Shown: piece after piece, positions 1 to 8,248 of the stretch
How the letters are laid out: each line of letters begins with the position of its first letter
Numbering within the stretch: the stretch's first letter is position 1
NCBI GenBank assembly: GCA_031430645.1
Contig: JANPBY010000101.1
Span: forward strand, 1 to 64,000
Length of the DNA: 64,000 bases
Origin: JANPBY01 sp031430645
GTDB taxonomy: Bacteria > Actinomycetota > Actinomycetes > DATJPE01
Direction: 5' to 3'
Notes under the pieces: generated by a model
The model's database searches: none
What the model saw: only the letters and a program-made list of their open reading frames with translations
What the model was told of the DNA's origin: nothing
Program-made: the position numbers and the translations under genes

Positions 1-1128
1 GTCCCCGCGGTGCTGAAGGTCCTCGATGCCACCGCCGTCCTGGACCCAGCAGACTGCGCCACCCTCGAACAGCGCTTGTTGGACCGGGCCGGGCGACCCG
101 TCCTGGCTGGCCTCGGAACCGCCGACCCAGCCACCCTGGGGGTCCTCAGCACCGAGGAGGTGATCGCGGTCAGTGCGAAAGCCACCCCCGCCTACCTCGG
201 CCGGGTGGCCCGGGACCTCGCCCAACGCCTGGACCCCGAGGTGACCCGCAAACGGGAAACCAAAGCCAAGACCGAACGGTCCGTCCGCTTGGATCCCCCC
301 GTTGATGGGATCGCGTGCCTGGCCGCCCAGCTCCCCGCCGCAGCCGCCCTCGCCGCCTACGAACACCTCAACTGCCTCGCCCACAACCTCCCAGTCGACG
401 TCGACGGTGTCCGTGACCCCCGCAGCATGGACGCCAAACGAGCGGATGTGTTCGTCGACCTCCTCCTCGGAGCAGGCATCCGCCCAAACGGAACCATCCA
501 GCCCCCCACGCCAGTCAACGTGCACGTCATCGTCGACGGACGACGCAACCCCGGTGGCTCAGGCGGATCTGGTGGCTCTGGTGATTCAGGACCGGGCGGG
601 CTGGATGACTCCGACGGGTCGCCTGGTGAGATCGCTGGCCTGGGACCAGTCACCGCCGACACCCTGCGCGACCTCCTCGACCTCGCCGAACACACCGGCG
701 GGACCGTGGACGGTGCGATCGCCGTTGATCAGACCTGCCCAGGCGCCGACACCCACCGCCTCGAAGGCCCCGGCCCCTACGACCCACCCGAGCGGTTGAA
801 GAACCTGCTCCGCGTCCGGCACCGGGTCTGTGTGTTCCCAGGCTGCGCCCGCCCCTCGCGCAGATGCGAACTCGACCACACCCTCCGCTATCCCGAAGGC
901 CCCACCTGCAGCTGCAACCTGGCCCCCCTGTGCGTGCACCACCACCACCTCAAACACCAAGCCCCAGGCTGGACCCTCACCAACCACCGTGACGGACGCC
1001 TGACCTGGACCACCCCCACCGGACGACGCATCGAAGTCGGCACCATGGACCTCATCGCCGGTCCCGAGCCCCCGGGTCGACATCGGCCCGATTCACCAGC
1101 CAGACCCGAAGACACCCCGCCGTTCTAG
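1..1128 (+). CDS. DUF222 / HNH endonuclease domain protein (13E12 repeat family), 5' truncated
   Basis: The reading frame is open to the first base of the window, so the N-terminus is missing; a GTG at 10 is only an internal candidate start. The visible part has the DUF222 helical region (including the RSMDAKRADVFVDLL segment), then a flexible Gly/Ser/Asp linker (repeated GGS units, about nt 550-630), then a C-terminal HNH nuclease motif: a CxxxxC pair, the ELDH core, and a CxxHHHHLKH zinc/metal cluster. Proteins of this family are multicopy in actinobacteria and presumed DNA endonucleases of unknown role; substrate cannot be inferred. The product ends 74 bp before the next gene on the same strand. 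Confidence 0.85.
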   Translation, partial: VPAVLKVLDATAVLDPADCATLEQRLLDRAGRPVLAGLGTADPATLGVLSTEEVIAVSAKATPAYLGRVARDLAQRLDPEVTRKRETKAKTERSVRLDPPVDGIACLAAQLPAAAALAAYEHLNCLAHNLPVDVDGVRDPRSMDAKRADVFVDLLLGAGIRPNGTIQPPTPVNVHVIVDGRRNPGGSGGSGGSGDSGPGGLDDSDGSPGEIAGLGPVTADTLRDLLDLAEHTGGTVDGAIAVDQTCPGADTHRLEGPGPYDPPERLKNLLRVRHRVCVFPGCARPSRRCELDHTLRYPEGPTCSCNLAPLCVHHHHLKHQAPGWTLTNHRDGRLTWTTPTGRRIEVGTMDLIAGPEPPGRHRPDSPARPEDTPPF

Positions 1129-1202
1129 TTGACCCGGTCGAGTGTCCTTCGTGCCTGCCCGGCGCCGGTCTGAGCCGGCCATCGACTAGACGTTGGTTCC
1201 TT

Positions 1203-1700
1203 GTGTTCGGAATAGTCAGCCAGGTGAATGAGGCGCCACAAATCCGTGACGGTCGCTCTGGCGATGTGGAGTCGATGGCCTGGGCCTCGTCTGAGGATCA
1301 ACGCGAGGAGTGGCGGCGGTATCTCGCGCGTGGAGAGTCGGGGCAGGTCGACTTTCTCGTCATCGAAGTCGGTGATCGGATCGTCGGGAAAGCTGTCCTC
1401 GATTGGTCCCACAGCACTGACGGCACTCGGTGGCTCTGGCTTGGATCGGTCGACCCCGACTACCGGAACCGCGGCTTTGGTGCTCTGGGTCTAGCAGAGG
1501 CGGAGCGCCGAGCTCGGGATCGTGGTCATCTGTTCCTTGAGATGGGCGTCGACGATGACAATCCCCGGGCTCGCGACCTCTACCTTCGCAGCGGCTACGC
1601 GGTCGTTGGCCCATACCTCGACGAATACGACAAGGTGCTGCCGGACGGCACCACGATCCACGTCGGCAGCCCGGGCGTACGCCTTCGAAAGGCTCTCTGA
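1203..1700 (+). CDS. GNAT family N-acetyltransferase
   Basis: A 165-residue protein with the GNAT fold signature: the acetyl-CoA binding motif A appears as VDPDYRNRGFG followed by an amphipathic helix (ALGLAEAERRARDRG), and the later NPRARDLYLRSGY segment is the typical motif B. Substrate is not predictable. The GTG at 1203 is the longest start; another GTG at 1224 is also in frame and would remove seven residues (MFGIVSQ). It converges with the desaturase gene, leaving 24 bp between the stops. Confidence 0.85.
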   Translation: MFGIVSQVNEAPQIRDGRSGDVESMAWASSEDQREEWRRYLARGESGQVDFLVIEVGDRIVGKAVLDWSHSTDGTRWLWLGSVDPDYRNRGFGALGLAEAERRARDRGHLFLEMGVDDDNPRARDLYLRSGYAVVGPYLDEYDKVLPDGTTIHVGSPGVRLRKAL

Positions 1701-1724
1701 TCCAGGTTCCGCTAGTGCGGGAGT

Positions 1725-2675
1725 TCAGGCTTGGGCAGCCCGGCGTGCCTCACGCGCAGCTTTGCGATCCTCGAATCGCAAAGCAGCCACCTCAAGCTCC
1801 TCCAGGAACTCGTCGAGCTCAAGCCGTGCCTGCTCACCGACGCTGTCGAGTCCCTCGAGGTCCCAGACCTTCCACTGCCGCAAGACGGGCGCCAGCACCT
1901 GGTCCTTGTGCTGGCGTACGTCGTAGATCCCGGCGTTGGCGATGACGGCGGACTTGCGGAGGAAACCATCGATGGAGTGCCCCGGCATCTGGAAGGACTT
2001 CACCACGTCCGTGATCGCGCGCATGGTGCCGTTGGGGTCGAGCTCGAGGGTGGCGCCGAGCACGTTCCGATAGAAGATCATGTGCAGGTTCTCGTCCGTG
2101 GCAATGCGCGACATCAGCGCCTCACAGACCGGGTCGCCCGAGGCGGCACCGGTGTTGCGGTGCGACACCCGGGTGGCGAGCTCCTGGAAGGACACATAGG
2201 CCAGGCCGCGGATCATGTCATCGCCGTAGTCGCTCTCGAAGCCGGTCTCCATGTGCACCATGCGGGCGCGCTCAAGCTCGACAGGATCGACCGCTCGCGT
2301 GACCGTCAGGTAGTCGCGGATGGCGACGCCGTGCCGACCCTCCTCGGCCGTCCAGCGGTGCACCCACGTGCCCCAGGCGCCGTCGCGCCCGAAGATGTCG
2401 GCAATCTGCGCGTGATAGCTCGGCAGATTGTCCTCAGTGAGGAGATTGACGAACAAAGACACGCGCGCAGCCTCAGACAGCTGGGACTGATCCGGAGACC
2501 AGGCCTGACCTTCGAGCGGGCCATCGAAGTCGGTGCCCAAGGACCACGGGATGTAGGTGTGTGGGAACCACTCCTTGGCGATGCCGTGGTGCCGATCGAC
2601 CTCTTTGGCGACGAACGGCTCGAGCTCGAGCAAGAGCTCAGTCGTGGTGTACGTCGACGTCGGCGCGATGGTCAC
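1725..2675 (-). CDS. Acyl-[acyl-carrier-protein] desaturase, ferritin-like di-iron family
   Basis: About 316 residues. The two di-iron motifs are visible as EEGRH (residues 111-115) and DENLH (194-198), spaced as in soluble acyl-ACP desaturases (stearoyl-ACP desaturase / mycobacterial DesA type), which insert a double bond in ACP-bound fatty acids and so set membrane fluidity. The start was placed at GTG 2675 because a GGAGG sequence sits 4 nt upstream and the family homology begins there; the frame is open further upstream but that part is antisense-coding noise over helY. A 31-bp near-palindrome lies 32 bp upstream of the start and covers a likely -10 element, so repression by a TetR-type regulator is inferred. 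Confidence 0.9.
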   Translation of the reverse strand: MTIAPTSTYTTTELLLELEPFVAKEVDRHHGIAKEWFPHTYIPWSLGTDFDGPLEGQAWSPDQSQLSEAARVSLFVNLLTEDNLPSYHAQIADIFGRDGAWGTWVHRWTAEEGRHGVAIRDYLTVTRAVDPVELERARMVHMETGFESDYGDDMIRGLAYVSFQELATRVSHRNTGAASGDPVCEALMSRIATDENLHMIFYRNVLGATLELDPNGTMRAITDVVKSFQMPGHSIDGFLRKSAVIANAGIYDVRQHKDQVLAPVLRQWKVWDLEGLDSVGEQARLELDEFLEELEVAALRFEDRKAAREARRAAQA

Positions 2676-2706
2676 AAGTCCTCCAGCAACGATCAAGGGG
2701 GCGTTT

Positions 2707-2737
2707 CCTACGGAAGCGTAACCTACGCTCCCGTAGG
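2707..2737. promoter_or_regulatory. Near-perfect inverted repeat, candidate operator of the desaturase gene
   Basis: Two 14-bp arms, CCTACGGAAGCGTA and TACGCTCCCGTAGG, separated by ACC, are complementary with one mismatch. The element lies between helY and the desaturase start. On the minus strand the centre reads TAGGTT, a plausible -10, so a bound protein would block the promoter. No T-run follows, so a terminator is unlikely. A TetR-family fatty-acid regulator is the best guess; no such gene is in the window. Confidence 0.7.
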
Positions 2738-2782
2738 TCGCCAGCACCCGAGGGCGGATGCCAGCCTCTCTGGTGAAGCCTC

Positions 2783-5491
2783 TCAGCCCAGCGAGGAGTA
2801 CGCCACCACGCCCCGGCGCATCATCTGCGACGCAGCATCGGCGGCCACCCGCAGCTTCCCGTCCGAAGCCTGGGAAACCTGGTCGAGGAGGTCGAGCACC
2901 TGCTTGGTCCAACGGACGAAGTCTCCGGCAGTCAGGTCGCTCTCCTCCAGCACGAACTCCAACCGCGCACCTGACGCCCAGCGCCAGGTCGCCCAGGCGA
3001 ATCCGGAGTCGATCTCGCGGAGGTAGTCGAGTGTGTGCTCGGTCTCGAGCTGGTCGAGCCGCCCCCAAGCGCGGACCATCGAAGCCAAGACCTCCTGGGT
3101 GCGTCCGCCAGGGAGTCGAGGGGGCGTGGCGTCGTCGGGCTGCCTGGACTCAAAGACCAGGGCCGAGATGCACGCCGCGAGCTCCGCCGGATCCAGGTCG
3201 TCCCACAGCCCGTCGCGCAGGCACTCTGCGGCCACCAGATCGAGTTCGGTGTAGAGCCGCGCCAGCTTGGCTCCCTCGGCCGTGACTGTGTCACCAGCCA
3301 AGTAGCCCAAGGACTGGAGGACTTCACACACCCGGTCAAACTGCCTGGCGATGCTGTTCGTCCGGTTGTCCATCCGGCTGCGCAACTGGTCGGTCTCGCG
3401 GCGCAACCGCCAGTAGCGTTCCGCCCAGCGAGCGTGATCTTCGCGCTCGGCGCACGCGTGACAGGGATGCGAACGCAGGGCGGACCGCAGACGGGCGATC
3501 GCCTCGTCGTCTGCCGCTGCTGCTCGGCCGCGGGGCGCTCGCTTGGCCTTGGAGTCCGGCACCTTAGCCCGCATCGTAGATGCCAGATCACGTCGGGCAC
3601 GGGCATCTCGTGGGTTGAACGACTTCGGGATCCGCAGCCGTTCGAGGGTCTCCACTGGAGACGGGAAGTCGACGATGGACAGCCGGCGAGCCTGCCGGTC
3701 CATCGTGAGTACGTACGGCCTGGGGCCTTCGCCCGACCCCGGCTGCAAACCCAACTCGAGGACGACGGCAAGGCCGGCGTTACGGCCGGATGGAACGCGG
3801 ATGACGTCACCAACCCTGAGGATTTCTAGCGAGCGGACGGCCGCCGCCCGTCGTTGGGCTGACCCTGACCGGGCCAGTTCTGCCTCGCGATCCTTGAGCT
3901 GGCGCCGGAGCGCGGCGTAGTCCTCGAAGTCCCCAAGGTGGCAGGTCATCGCCTCGACGTATCCGTCGAGTCCCTCTTCGTTGCGAGTCACTTGACGCGC
4001 GAGGCCGACCACGGCTCGATCTGCTTGGAACTGGGCGAAGGATGACTCGAGGATCGTCCGTGCTTTGTCTCGACCGAACTGGCCCGTCAGGTTGACGGCC
4101 ATGTTGTACGACGGCCGGAACGAGGAGCGCAGCGGATACGTACGCGTGGAAGCCAACCCTGCGACAGATCGCGGGTCGAGGCCGGGCTGCCACACCACGA
4201 CGGCGTGACCTTCGACATCGATCCCGCGGCGTCCCGCGCGTCCGGTCAGCTGGGTGTACTCCCCCGGGGTGACATCGGCATGGGTCTCGCCGTTCCACTT
4301 CGACAGCTTCTCCAGCACCACCGACCGTGCCGGCATATTGATGCCCAAGGCCAGCGTCTCGGTGGCAAAGACCGCACGAACCAGACCTCGCACGAAGAGC
4401 TCCTCGACCACCTCTTTGAAGGTCGGCAGCATGCCGGCGTGATGGGCGGCCAGGCCACGCATCAGACCTTCCAGCCATTCGTGGTAGCCCAGGACGTTGA
4501 GGTCCTCATCAGGGATCGCCGCGCAGCGCTGTTCAACCAGGTCCTTGATGAGCTCGCGTTCTTCGTGGGTCGTGAGCCGCAACCCGCCCCGCAGGCACTG
4601 CTGGACGGCGGCATCACACCCGACTCGACTGAAGATGAAGGTGATCGCTGGCAGCAGGCCCTCACGGTCGAGGCGTTCGATCACGTCCGCGCGGCTGGGG
4701 GTGTCCTGGTGCCGGGGACGGCGGCCGCCCCGCTGGGGACGCCGGTCCCCCACCCGGTCATAGCGTTGTTCGTCACGCGAAAGACGCACCAGCTCGGGAT
4801 TGACCTGCCCGCCGTCGGTGAACAGGTCATACATCCGGTTGCGCACCACTACGTGTTGCCAGAGCGGCACTGGCCGATGCTCCTCCACGATGACCGTCGT
4901 GTCTCCCCGGACGGCCTCGAGCCACTCGCCGAACTCCTCGGCGTTGCTCACGGTCGCAGACAAGGAGACAAGCCGGACGGACTCAGCAAGGTGGATGATC
5001 ACCTCTTCCCAGACCGCCCCGCGGAACCGGTCTGCGAGGTAGTGCACCTCGTCCATGACGACATAGCCGAGGTCCCCGAGCGTCGACGACCCGGCATAAA
5101 GCATGTTGCGGAGCACTTCGGTGGTCATGACGACCACTGGCGCTTCCCCGTTGATGGAGTTGTCGCCGGTCAGGAGCCCAACGTGGTCGGAGCCGTACGC
5201 CCGGACCAGATCTGCGTATTTCTGGTTCGACAGCGCCTTGATCGGGGTGGTGTAGAAGCACTTGCGCCCCTCGGCCAACGCCAGGTTGACAGCGAACTCC
5301 CCCACCACAGTCTTCCCCGATCCCGTCGGCGCAGCGACGAGCACCCCGTGACCGTTCTCGAGTGCCTGGCAGGCATCGATCTGGAAGCCGTCGAGTTCGA
5401 ATCCGTACGTCGCCCGGAACCGGCTGAGGTGTGTGTTGGAGTCGGTCTGCCTCCGTTGCGAGGCGGTGTAGCGCTCCGCGGGTGAGGCCAT
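2783..5491 (-). CDS. helY: Ski2/Mtr4-like DEAD/DEAH-box RNA helicase (HelY)
   Basis: A 902-residue superfamily 2 helicase. Motif I APTGSGKT is at 54-61, motif II DEVH at 147-150, motif III SAT at 178-180, and motif VI appears as QLTGRAGRRG; the C-terminal half carries the helical DSHCT-like region of the Ski2/Mtr4 family, with a Cys-containing segment (HPCHACAERE). HelY-type proteins are thought to act in RNA unwinding or decay in actinobacteria. It starts 9 bp downstream of the lipid kinase stop, suggesting one operon, and its place after tatC matches the mycobacterial order pafABC-tatAC-helY. Confidence 0.93.
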   Translation of the reverse strand: MASPAERYTASQRRQTDSNTHLSRFRATYGFELDGFQIDACQALENGHGVLVAAPTGSGKTVVGEFAVNLALAEGRKCFYTTPIKALSNQKYADLVRAYGSDHVGLLTGDNSINGEAPVVVMTTEVLRNMLYAGSSTLGDLGYVVMDEVHYLADRFRGAVWEEVIIHLAESVRLVSLSATVSNAEEFGEWLEAVRGDTTVIVEEHRPVPLWQHVVVRNRMYDLFTDGGQVNPELVRLSRDEQRYDRVGDRRPQRGGRRPRHQDTPSRADVIERLDREGLLPAITFIFSRVGCDAAVQQCLRGGLRLTTHEERELIKDLVEQRCAAIPDEDLNVLGYHEWLEGLMRGLAAHHAGMLPTFKEVVEELFVRGLVRAVFATETLALGINMPARSVVLEKLSKWNGETHADVTPGEYTQLTGRAGRRGIDVEGHAVVVWQPGLDPRSVAGLASTRTYPLRSSFRPSYNMAVNLTGQFGRDKARTILESSFAQFQADRAVVGLARQVTRNEEGLDGYVEAMTCHLGDFEDYAALRRQLKDREAELARSGSAQRRAAAVRSLEILRVGDVIRVPSGRNAGLAVVLELGLQPGSGEGPRPYVLTMDRQARRLSIVDFPSPVETLERLRIPKSFNPRDARARRDLASTMRAKVPDSKAKRAPRGRAAAADDEAIARLRSALRSHPCHACAEREDHARWAERYWRLRRETDQLRSRMDNRTNSIARQFDRVCEVLQSLGYLAGDTVTAEGAKLARLYTELDLVAAECLRDGLWDDLDPAELAACISALVFESRQPDDATPPRLPGGRTQEVLASMVRAWGRLDQLETEHTLDYLREIDSGFAWATWRWASGARLEFVLEESDLTAGDFVRWTKQVLDLLDQVSQASDGKLRVAADAASQMMRRGVVAYSSLG

Positions 5492-5500
5492 GTGGCCAGG

Positions 5501-6433
5501 CTAGGTGATCCGCCGCGGAAGGGCCGTCCCTGCGGGTACGAGCATCCGAAGTGCCCCTGGGACACAGGTGGCGGTCACGGGCAGCGGCGCCACCCGCTCG
5601 CCGTCGGCATAGCTGATCGCTCCCTCGGCGGACAGGCCGATCTCGCGGCCGACGAGTACCTCGACCGCCGGATGGGAGATGTGAGTTCCCTTGTAGACCC
5701 TGGGGAAGACCCGCAAGAACTCTGGCTTGCTCACCTTCCCCAGCACGGTGACGTGCAACAGCCCGTCGTCCAGGCGCGCTCCGGGGCAGACCTTCATGCC
5801 TCCGCCGTAGGAAATCCCGTTGCCCACGGCCACGAGCATCGCCTCGCGCTCGATCGTGACCCCGTCAACGGTCACGGTGAAAGCCATCGGAGAGAACACG
5901 CCGAGCTCGGCGATGATCGCCACGTTGTAGCGCGCCTTGCCCCTGGGCCAGCGCATCTGATTGGCCCGCTCGTTGACGGCGGAGTCGAATCCGGAAGACA
6001 TCACTCCGGCGAACCAACGCCCGGTCTCTCCGGCTGACACATCCCCGAAGGAGAGTCTGGCCGCGTCTACCTCGCGCACAACGCCGTCCGCGACGATGTC
6101 TGCAGCTGCCACGGGGTCGTGGATGGGCAAGCCCAGCATGGTCGCGAAGTCATTTCCCGTTCCTGCGGGTACGGCGCCCAACGGAGTCGAAGTCCCGGCT
6201 ACACACTGAAGGGCGAGGTGAATCATCCCGTCGCCCCCCACTGCGACGAGCGCGTCCACTCCCCGGGCCACGGCCTCGCGGCCAAGCCGAAGCGCACCCT
6301 CCGCATCGGGCCCAACGAGGCGCTCGACCGTGACCCCTCCGGCAGTCAGCCGCTCGGCGGCGATCCGGCCCTCCGCCTCGCCCCGGCCCTTGCCCGCGGT
6401 CGGGTTGACCAGAAGGGCAACGGTTCGGGTCAC
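5501..6433 (-). CDS. Diacylglycerol/sphingosine-type lipid kinase (DagK family)
   Basis: 310 residues with the DAGK catalytic signatures: NPTAGKG near the N-terminus, GGDG at 66-69 (nucleotide binding) and GTGNDFA at 91-97. The C-terminal beta-sandwich domain follows. Such enzymes phosphorylate diacylglycerol or related lipids at the membrane for phospholipid recycling, but the exact lipid is unknown. GTG 6433 is chosen because a TAGCGT box lies 7 nt upstream, fitting a leaderless mRNA. It precedes helY with a 9-bp gap. Confidence 0.9.
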   Translation of the reverse strand: MTRTVALLVNPTAGKGRGEAEGRIAAERLTAGGVTVERLVGPDAEGALRLGREAVARGVDALVAVGGDGMIHLALQCVAGTSTPLGAVPAGTGNDFATMLGLPIHDPVAAADIVADGVVREVDAARLSFGDVSAGETGRWFAGVMSSGFDSAVNERANQMRWPRGKARYNVAIIAELGVFSPMAFTVTVDGVTIEREAMLVAVGNGISYGGGMKVCPGARLDDGLLHVTVLGKVSKPEFLRVFPRVYKGTHISHPAVEVLVGREIGLSAEGAISYADGERVAPLPVTATCVPGALRMLVPAGTALPRRIT

Positions 6434-6440
6434 GGCCGAG

Positions 6441-6446
6441 ACGCTA
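6441..6446 (-). promoter_or_regulatory. Leaderless -10 box for the lipid kinase
   Basis: TAGCGT on the minus strand, 7 nt before the GTG start. This spacing puts transcription start at or next to the start codon. No Shine-Dalgarno sequence is present. Confidence 0.55.
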
Positions 6447-6461
6447 CCGGCAGCGCAGACC

Positions 6462-7349
6462 TCAGTCCGCGGACTCGCTCAGGTCGCTTGGGGTGGTGTC
6501 GAGGTCGCTTGGGGTGGCATCCAGCGTCGAGGTCTCGTCGTCGTCCCACTCGTCGTAGACCGGGCGTCCCCTGCCGCGGCGCCGATCGTTGAGGGAGGCA
6601 AGCCCCATCGCGATGAAGATCAGGCCCATGATGGGCACAGCCAGCAGGCTGAGGTTGAGCACATCGCCCGTCGGGGTGGCGATGGCGGCGAAGATCCAGG
6701 TGCCCAAGACCACCTCGCGCCACCGGCCCCACAACGTGGCGCCGGACACAACCCCCGCGGCGTTCAACATGATGAGAAACACGGGCAGCAGGAAGCCGAT
6801 CCCGAAGAACAGGCACATCCGGAGCACGAAGGTCAGATAGTCGTCCAATGGAACCAGGTTGTCGGTCTGATCGGGGGTGAACCCGAGCAGGACCCCCAGA
6901 CCCTTGGGCAAGGCCCAGTAGGCGAAGGCGATACCCAGGCAGAACAGCGGGACCGCAGCCGCGATGAAGCCGAAGGCCCAGCGCCGTTCGTGACGATGCA
7001 TGCCGGGGGTGACGAAGCGCCACAGCTGATACAGCCAGACCGGCGAGGACAGGACGAGGCCGACATAGGCCGCGAGCTTGAGCTGAAGGCTGAACGCGCT
7101 TCCCACGCCGCCGATAACACTGATGCCGACGTTCTGCCCTTGGGCCTGCAACTCAGCGACGGCGACGTCTGCCGGGTGCCTGAGGAAGGCGAAGATCGGC
7201 TCGTAGAAGACCCAGCCGATGATGCTCGCGAGGGCAACCGCCACAGCCGAGATGACCATCCGGCGCCGAAGCTCGCGCAAGTGCTCGGTCAGCGTCATTC
7301 GGCCCTCGGTGGGCCGAGGGGTCCGGCGCCGCCTCAGCAGCATGACCAC
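6462..7349 (-). CDS. tatC: Sec-independent protein translocase TatC
   Basis: 295 residues with the TatC pattern: the conserved N-terminal MTLTEHLRELRRR cytoplasmic segment followed by six hydrophobic helices, and the FGIGFLLPVFLIMLN and TPTGDVLNLSLLAVP regions typical of helices 4-6. TatC is the twin-arginine signal receptor of the membrane translocase. GTG 7349 and ATG 7343 are both possible starts. The acidic C-terminal tail contains a short duplication (ATPSDLD / TTPSDLS). tatA lies just upstream on the same strand (38 bp gap), so a tatA-tatC operon is likely. Confidence 0.95.
   Translation of the reverse strand: MVMLLRRRRTPRPTEGRMTLTEHLRELRRRMVISAVAVALASIIGWVFYEPIFAFLRHPADVAVAELQAQGQNVGISVIGGVGSAFSLQLKLAAYVGLVLSSPVWLYQLWRFVTPGMHRHERRWAFGFIAAAVPLFCLGIAFAYWALPKGLGVLLGFTPDQTDNLVPLDDYLTFVLRMCLFFGIGFLLPVFLIMLNAAGVVSGATLWGRWREVVLGTWIFAAIATPTGDVLNLSLLAVPIMGLIFIAMGLASLNDRRRGRGRPVYDEWDDDETSTLDATPSDLDTTPSDLSESAD
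6481..6522. repeat. Two 21-bp tandem copies in the tatC tail
   Basis: Two adjacent 21-bp units begin with the identical 16 bases AGGTCGCTTGGGGTGG and then diverge. They encode the repeated PSDLDTT-like residues of the acidic cytoplasmic tail of TatC. It is a simple in-frame duplication; functional effect unknown. Confidence 0.7.
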
Positions 7350-7387
7350 GGCCTAGGCGATTTGGTGTCGGGTGGGCGCGCGCCGCG

Positions 7388-7681
7388 TCAGCGGTCGACG
7401 GGAGCGCCGGGATCGACCGGCGGTGCCGCCGCCGGAGACGCCTCGGGAGCCCCAACGGGCGGGGACGTGTCCACGGGGGTGATCGCGGGGGGCGTCACTT
7501 GTTGCACTGTGGTCGTGGGGGGAGCGGCTTCGTCGTCGTTGACCAGGCCCTTGGTCTCGGCCTTGAAGATGCGCAGGGAGCGCCCGAGTCCACGGGCAGC
7601 GTCCGGGAGTCGCTTGGCGCCGAACAGCAGCACGACGACTAGCAGGATCAAGACGATCTCGATCGGCTTCAGGTTAGGCAT
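7388..7681 (-). CDS. tatA: Twin-arginine translocase subunit TatA
   Basis: 97 residues: a single N-terminal membrane helix (IEIVLILLVVVLLF), the FGAKRLPDAARGLGRSLRIFK amphipathic helix that defines TatA, then a Pro/Ala/Val-rich cytoplasmic tail. TatA forms the protein-conducting assembly with TatC. ATG 7681 is preferred over the TTG at 7687; a GAGAGG stretch lies upstream. Located between the zinc-ribbon gene and tatC, all on the minus strand. Confidence 0.93.
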   Translation of the reverse strand: MPNLKPIEIVLILLVVVLLFGAKRLPDAARGLGRSLRIFKAETKGLVNDDEAAPPTTTVQQVTPPAITPVDTSPPVGAPEASPAAAPPVDPGAPVDR

Positions 7682-7751
7682 GAGCAACCTCTCGTCTGCG
7701 GACGCCCTCAGCGTACCTCGTGGCCTCCGGTCAGCCGAGGAGCGCGCTCGA

Positions 7752-8087
7752 TCAGCGCGCGTGCAGGAGGGGTTGTACGGCGGGGACCACGGTGTCGTGG
7801 CCGTGCAGCCACAGCGCGAAGTCGAGGAGGTCGTCGTAGCTCAACGCGGGACCCTCGTGCTCCTCCAGCGCCTCAGCGGGAATGTGCCACTGCTGGGCGC
7901 GCACTCCCCCGGAGACGAGCAGCGCGACGATCTCCTCATCGGCGGGCTTCTTGACCTCATCGGCGCAGGCAGGGCAGTCGAAGGCGTACGTCGACCAGTC
8001 CGTGCGCGTGCAAACGACCAGCCGGAGATCGGCAGGCTTGAGGTCGACGTCCCCACACGTGGGGCACGAGGCCTTGATCGTGGTCAT
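7752..8087 (-). CDS. Small zinc-ribbon protein, function unknown
   Basis: 111 residues with two Cys pairs, CPTC near the N-terminus and CPAC about 30 residues later, forming a probable zinc ribbon, followed by an acidic helical region. A good Shine-Dalgarno (GGGGAGG) precedes ATG 8087. It sits between pafC and tatA, a place where actinobacterial genomes often have such a protein. The 160 bp between it and pafC hold no gene; they contain a doubled GATGAAC and a small CGGCTGAGCCG palindrome. Role not recognised. Confidence 0.75.
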   Translation of the reverse strand: MTTIKASCPTCGDVDLKPADLRLVVCTRTDWSTYAFDCPACADEVKKPADEEIVALLVSGGVRAQQWHIPAEALEEHEGPALSYDDLLDFALWLHGHDTVVPAVQPLLHAR

Positions 8088-8248
8088 GACAGGTCCTCCC
8101 CTGAGGACCGGCGATGAACGATGAACAAGCGGCTGAGCCGAACGAATGAAGAGCGATGATTGAGCGGTTGGTCCTCACACAGGGCTTCGGCATCGGTGAC
8201 GCCGACCTTGACTCCTGGCGGCCACGATCACGACTGCGACCCGAGCGG

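Noticed and set aside
554..630. Gly/Ser repeat in the HNH gene as a mobile or slippage repeat
   Set aside because: Units are imperfect and look like an ordinary flexible linker between two domains.
1731..3026. Long open frame on the plus strand over the desaturase and helY 3' end (431 codons)
   Set aside because: Antisense shadow of high-GC coding sequence; no domain, and both genes on the other strand have clear motifs.
6330..8117. 595-codon open frame on the plus strand over tatC, tatA and the zinc-ribbon gene
   Set aside because: The other strand carries TatC and TatA with membrane helices and conserved motifs; the frame is a shadow rich in Gly, Arg and acidic residues without a domain.
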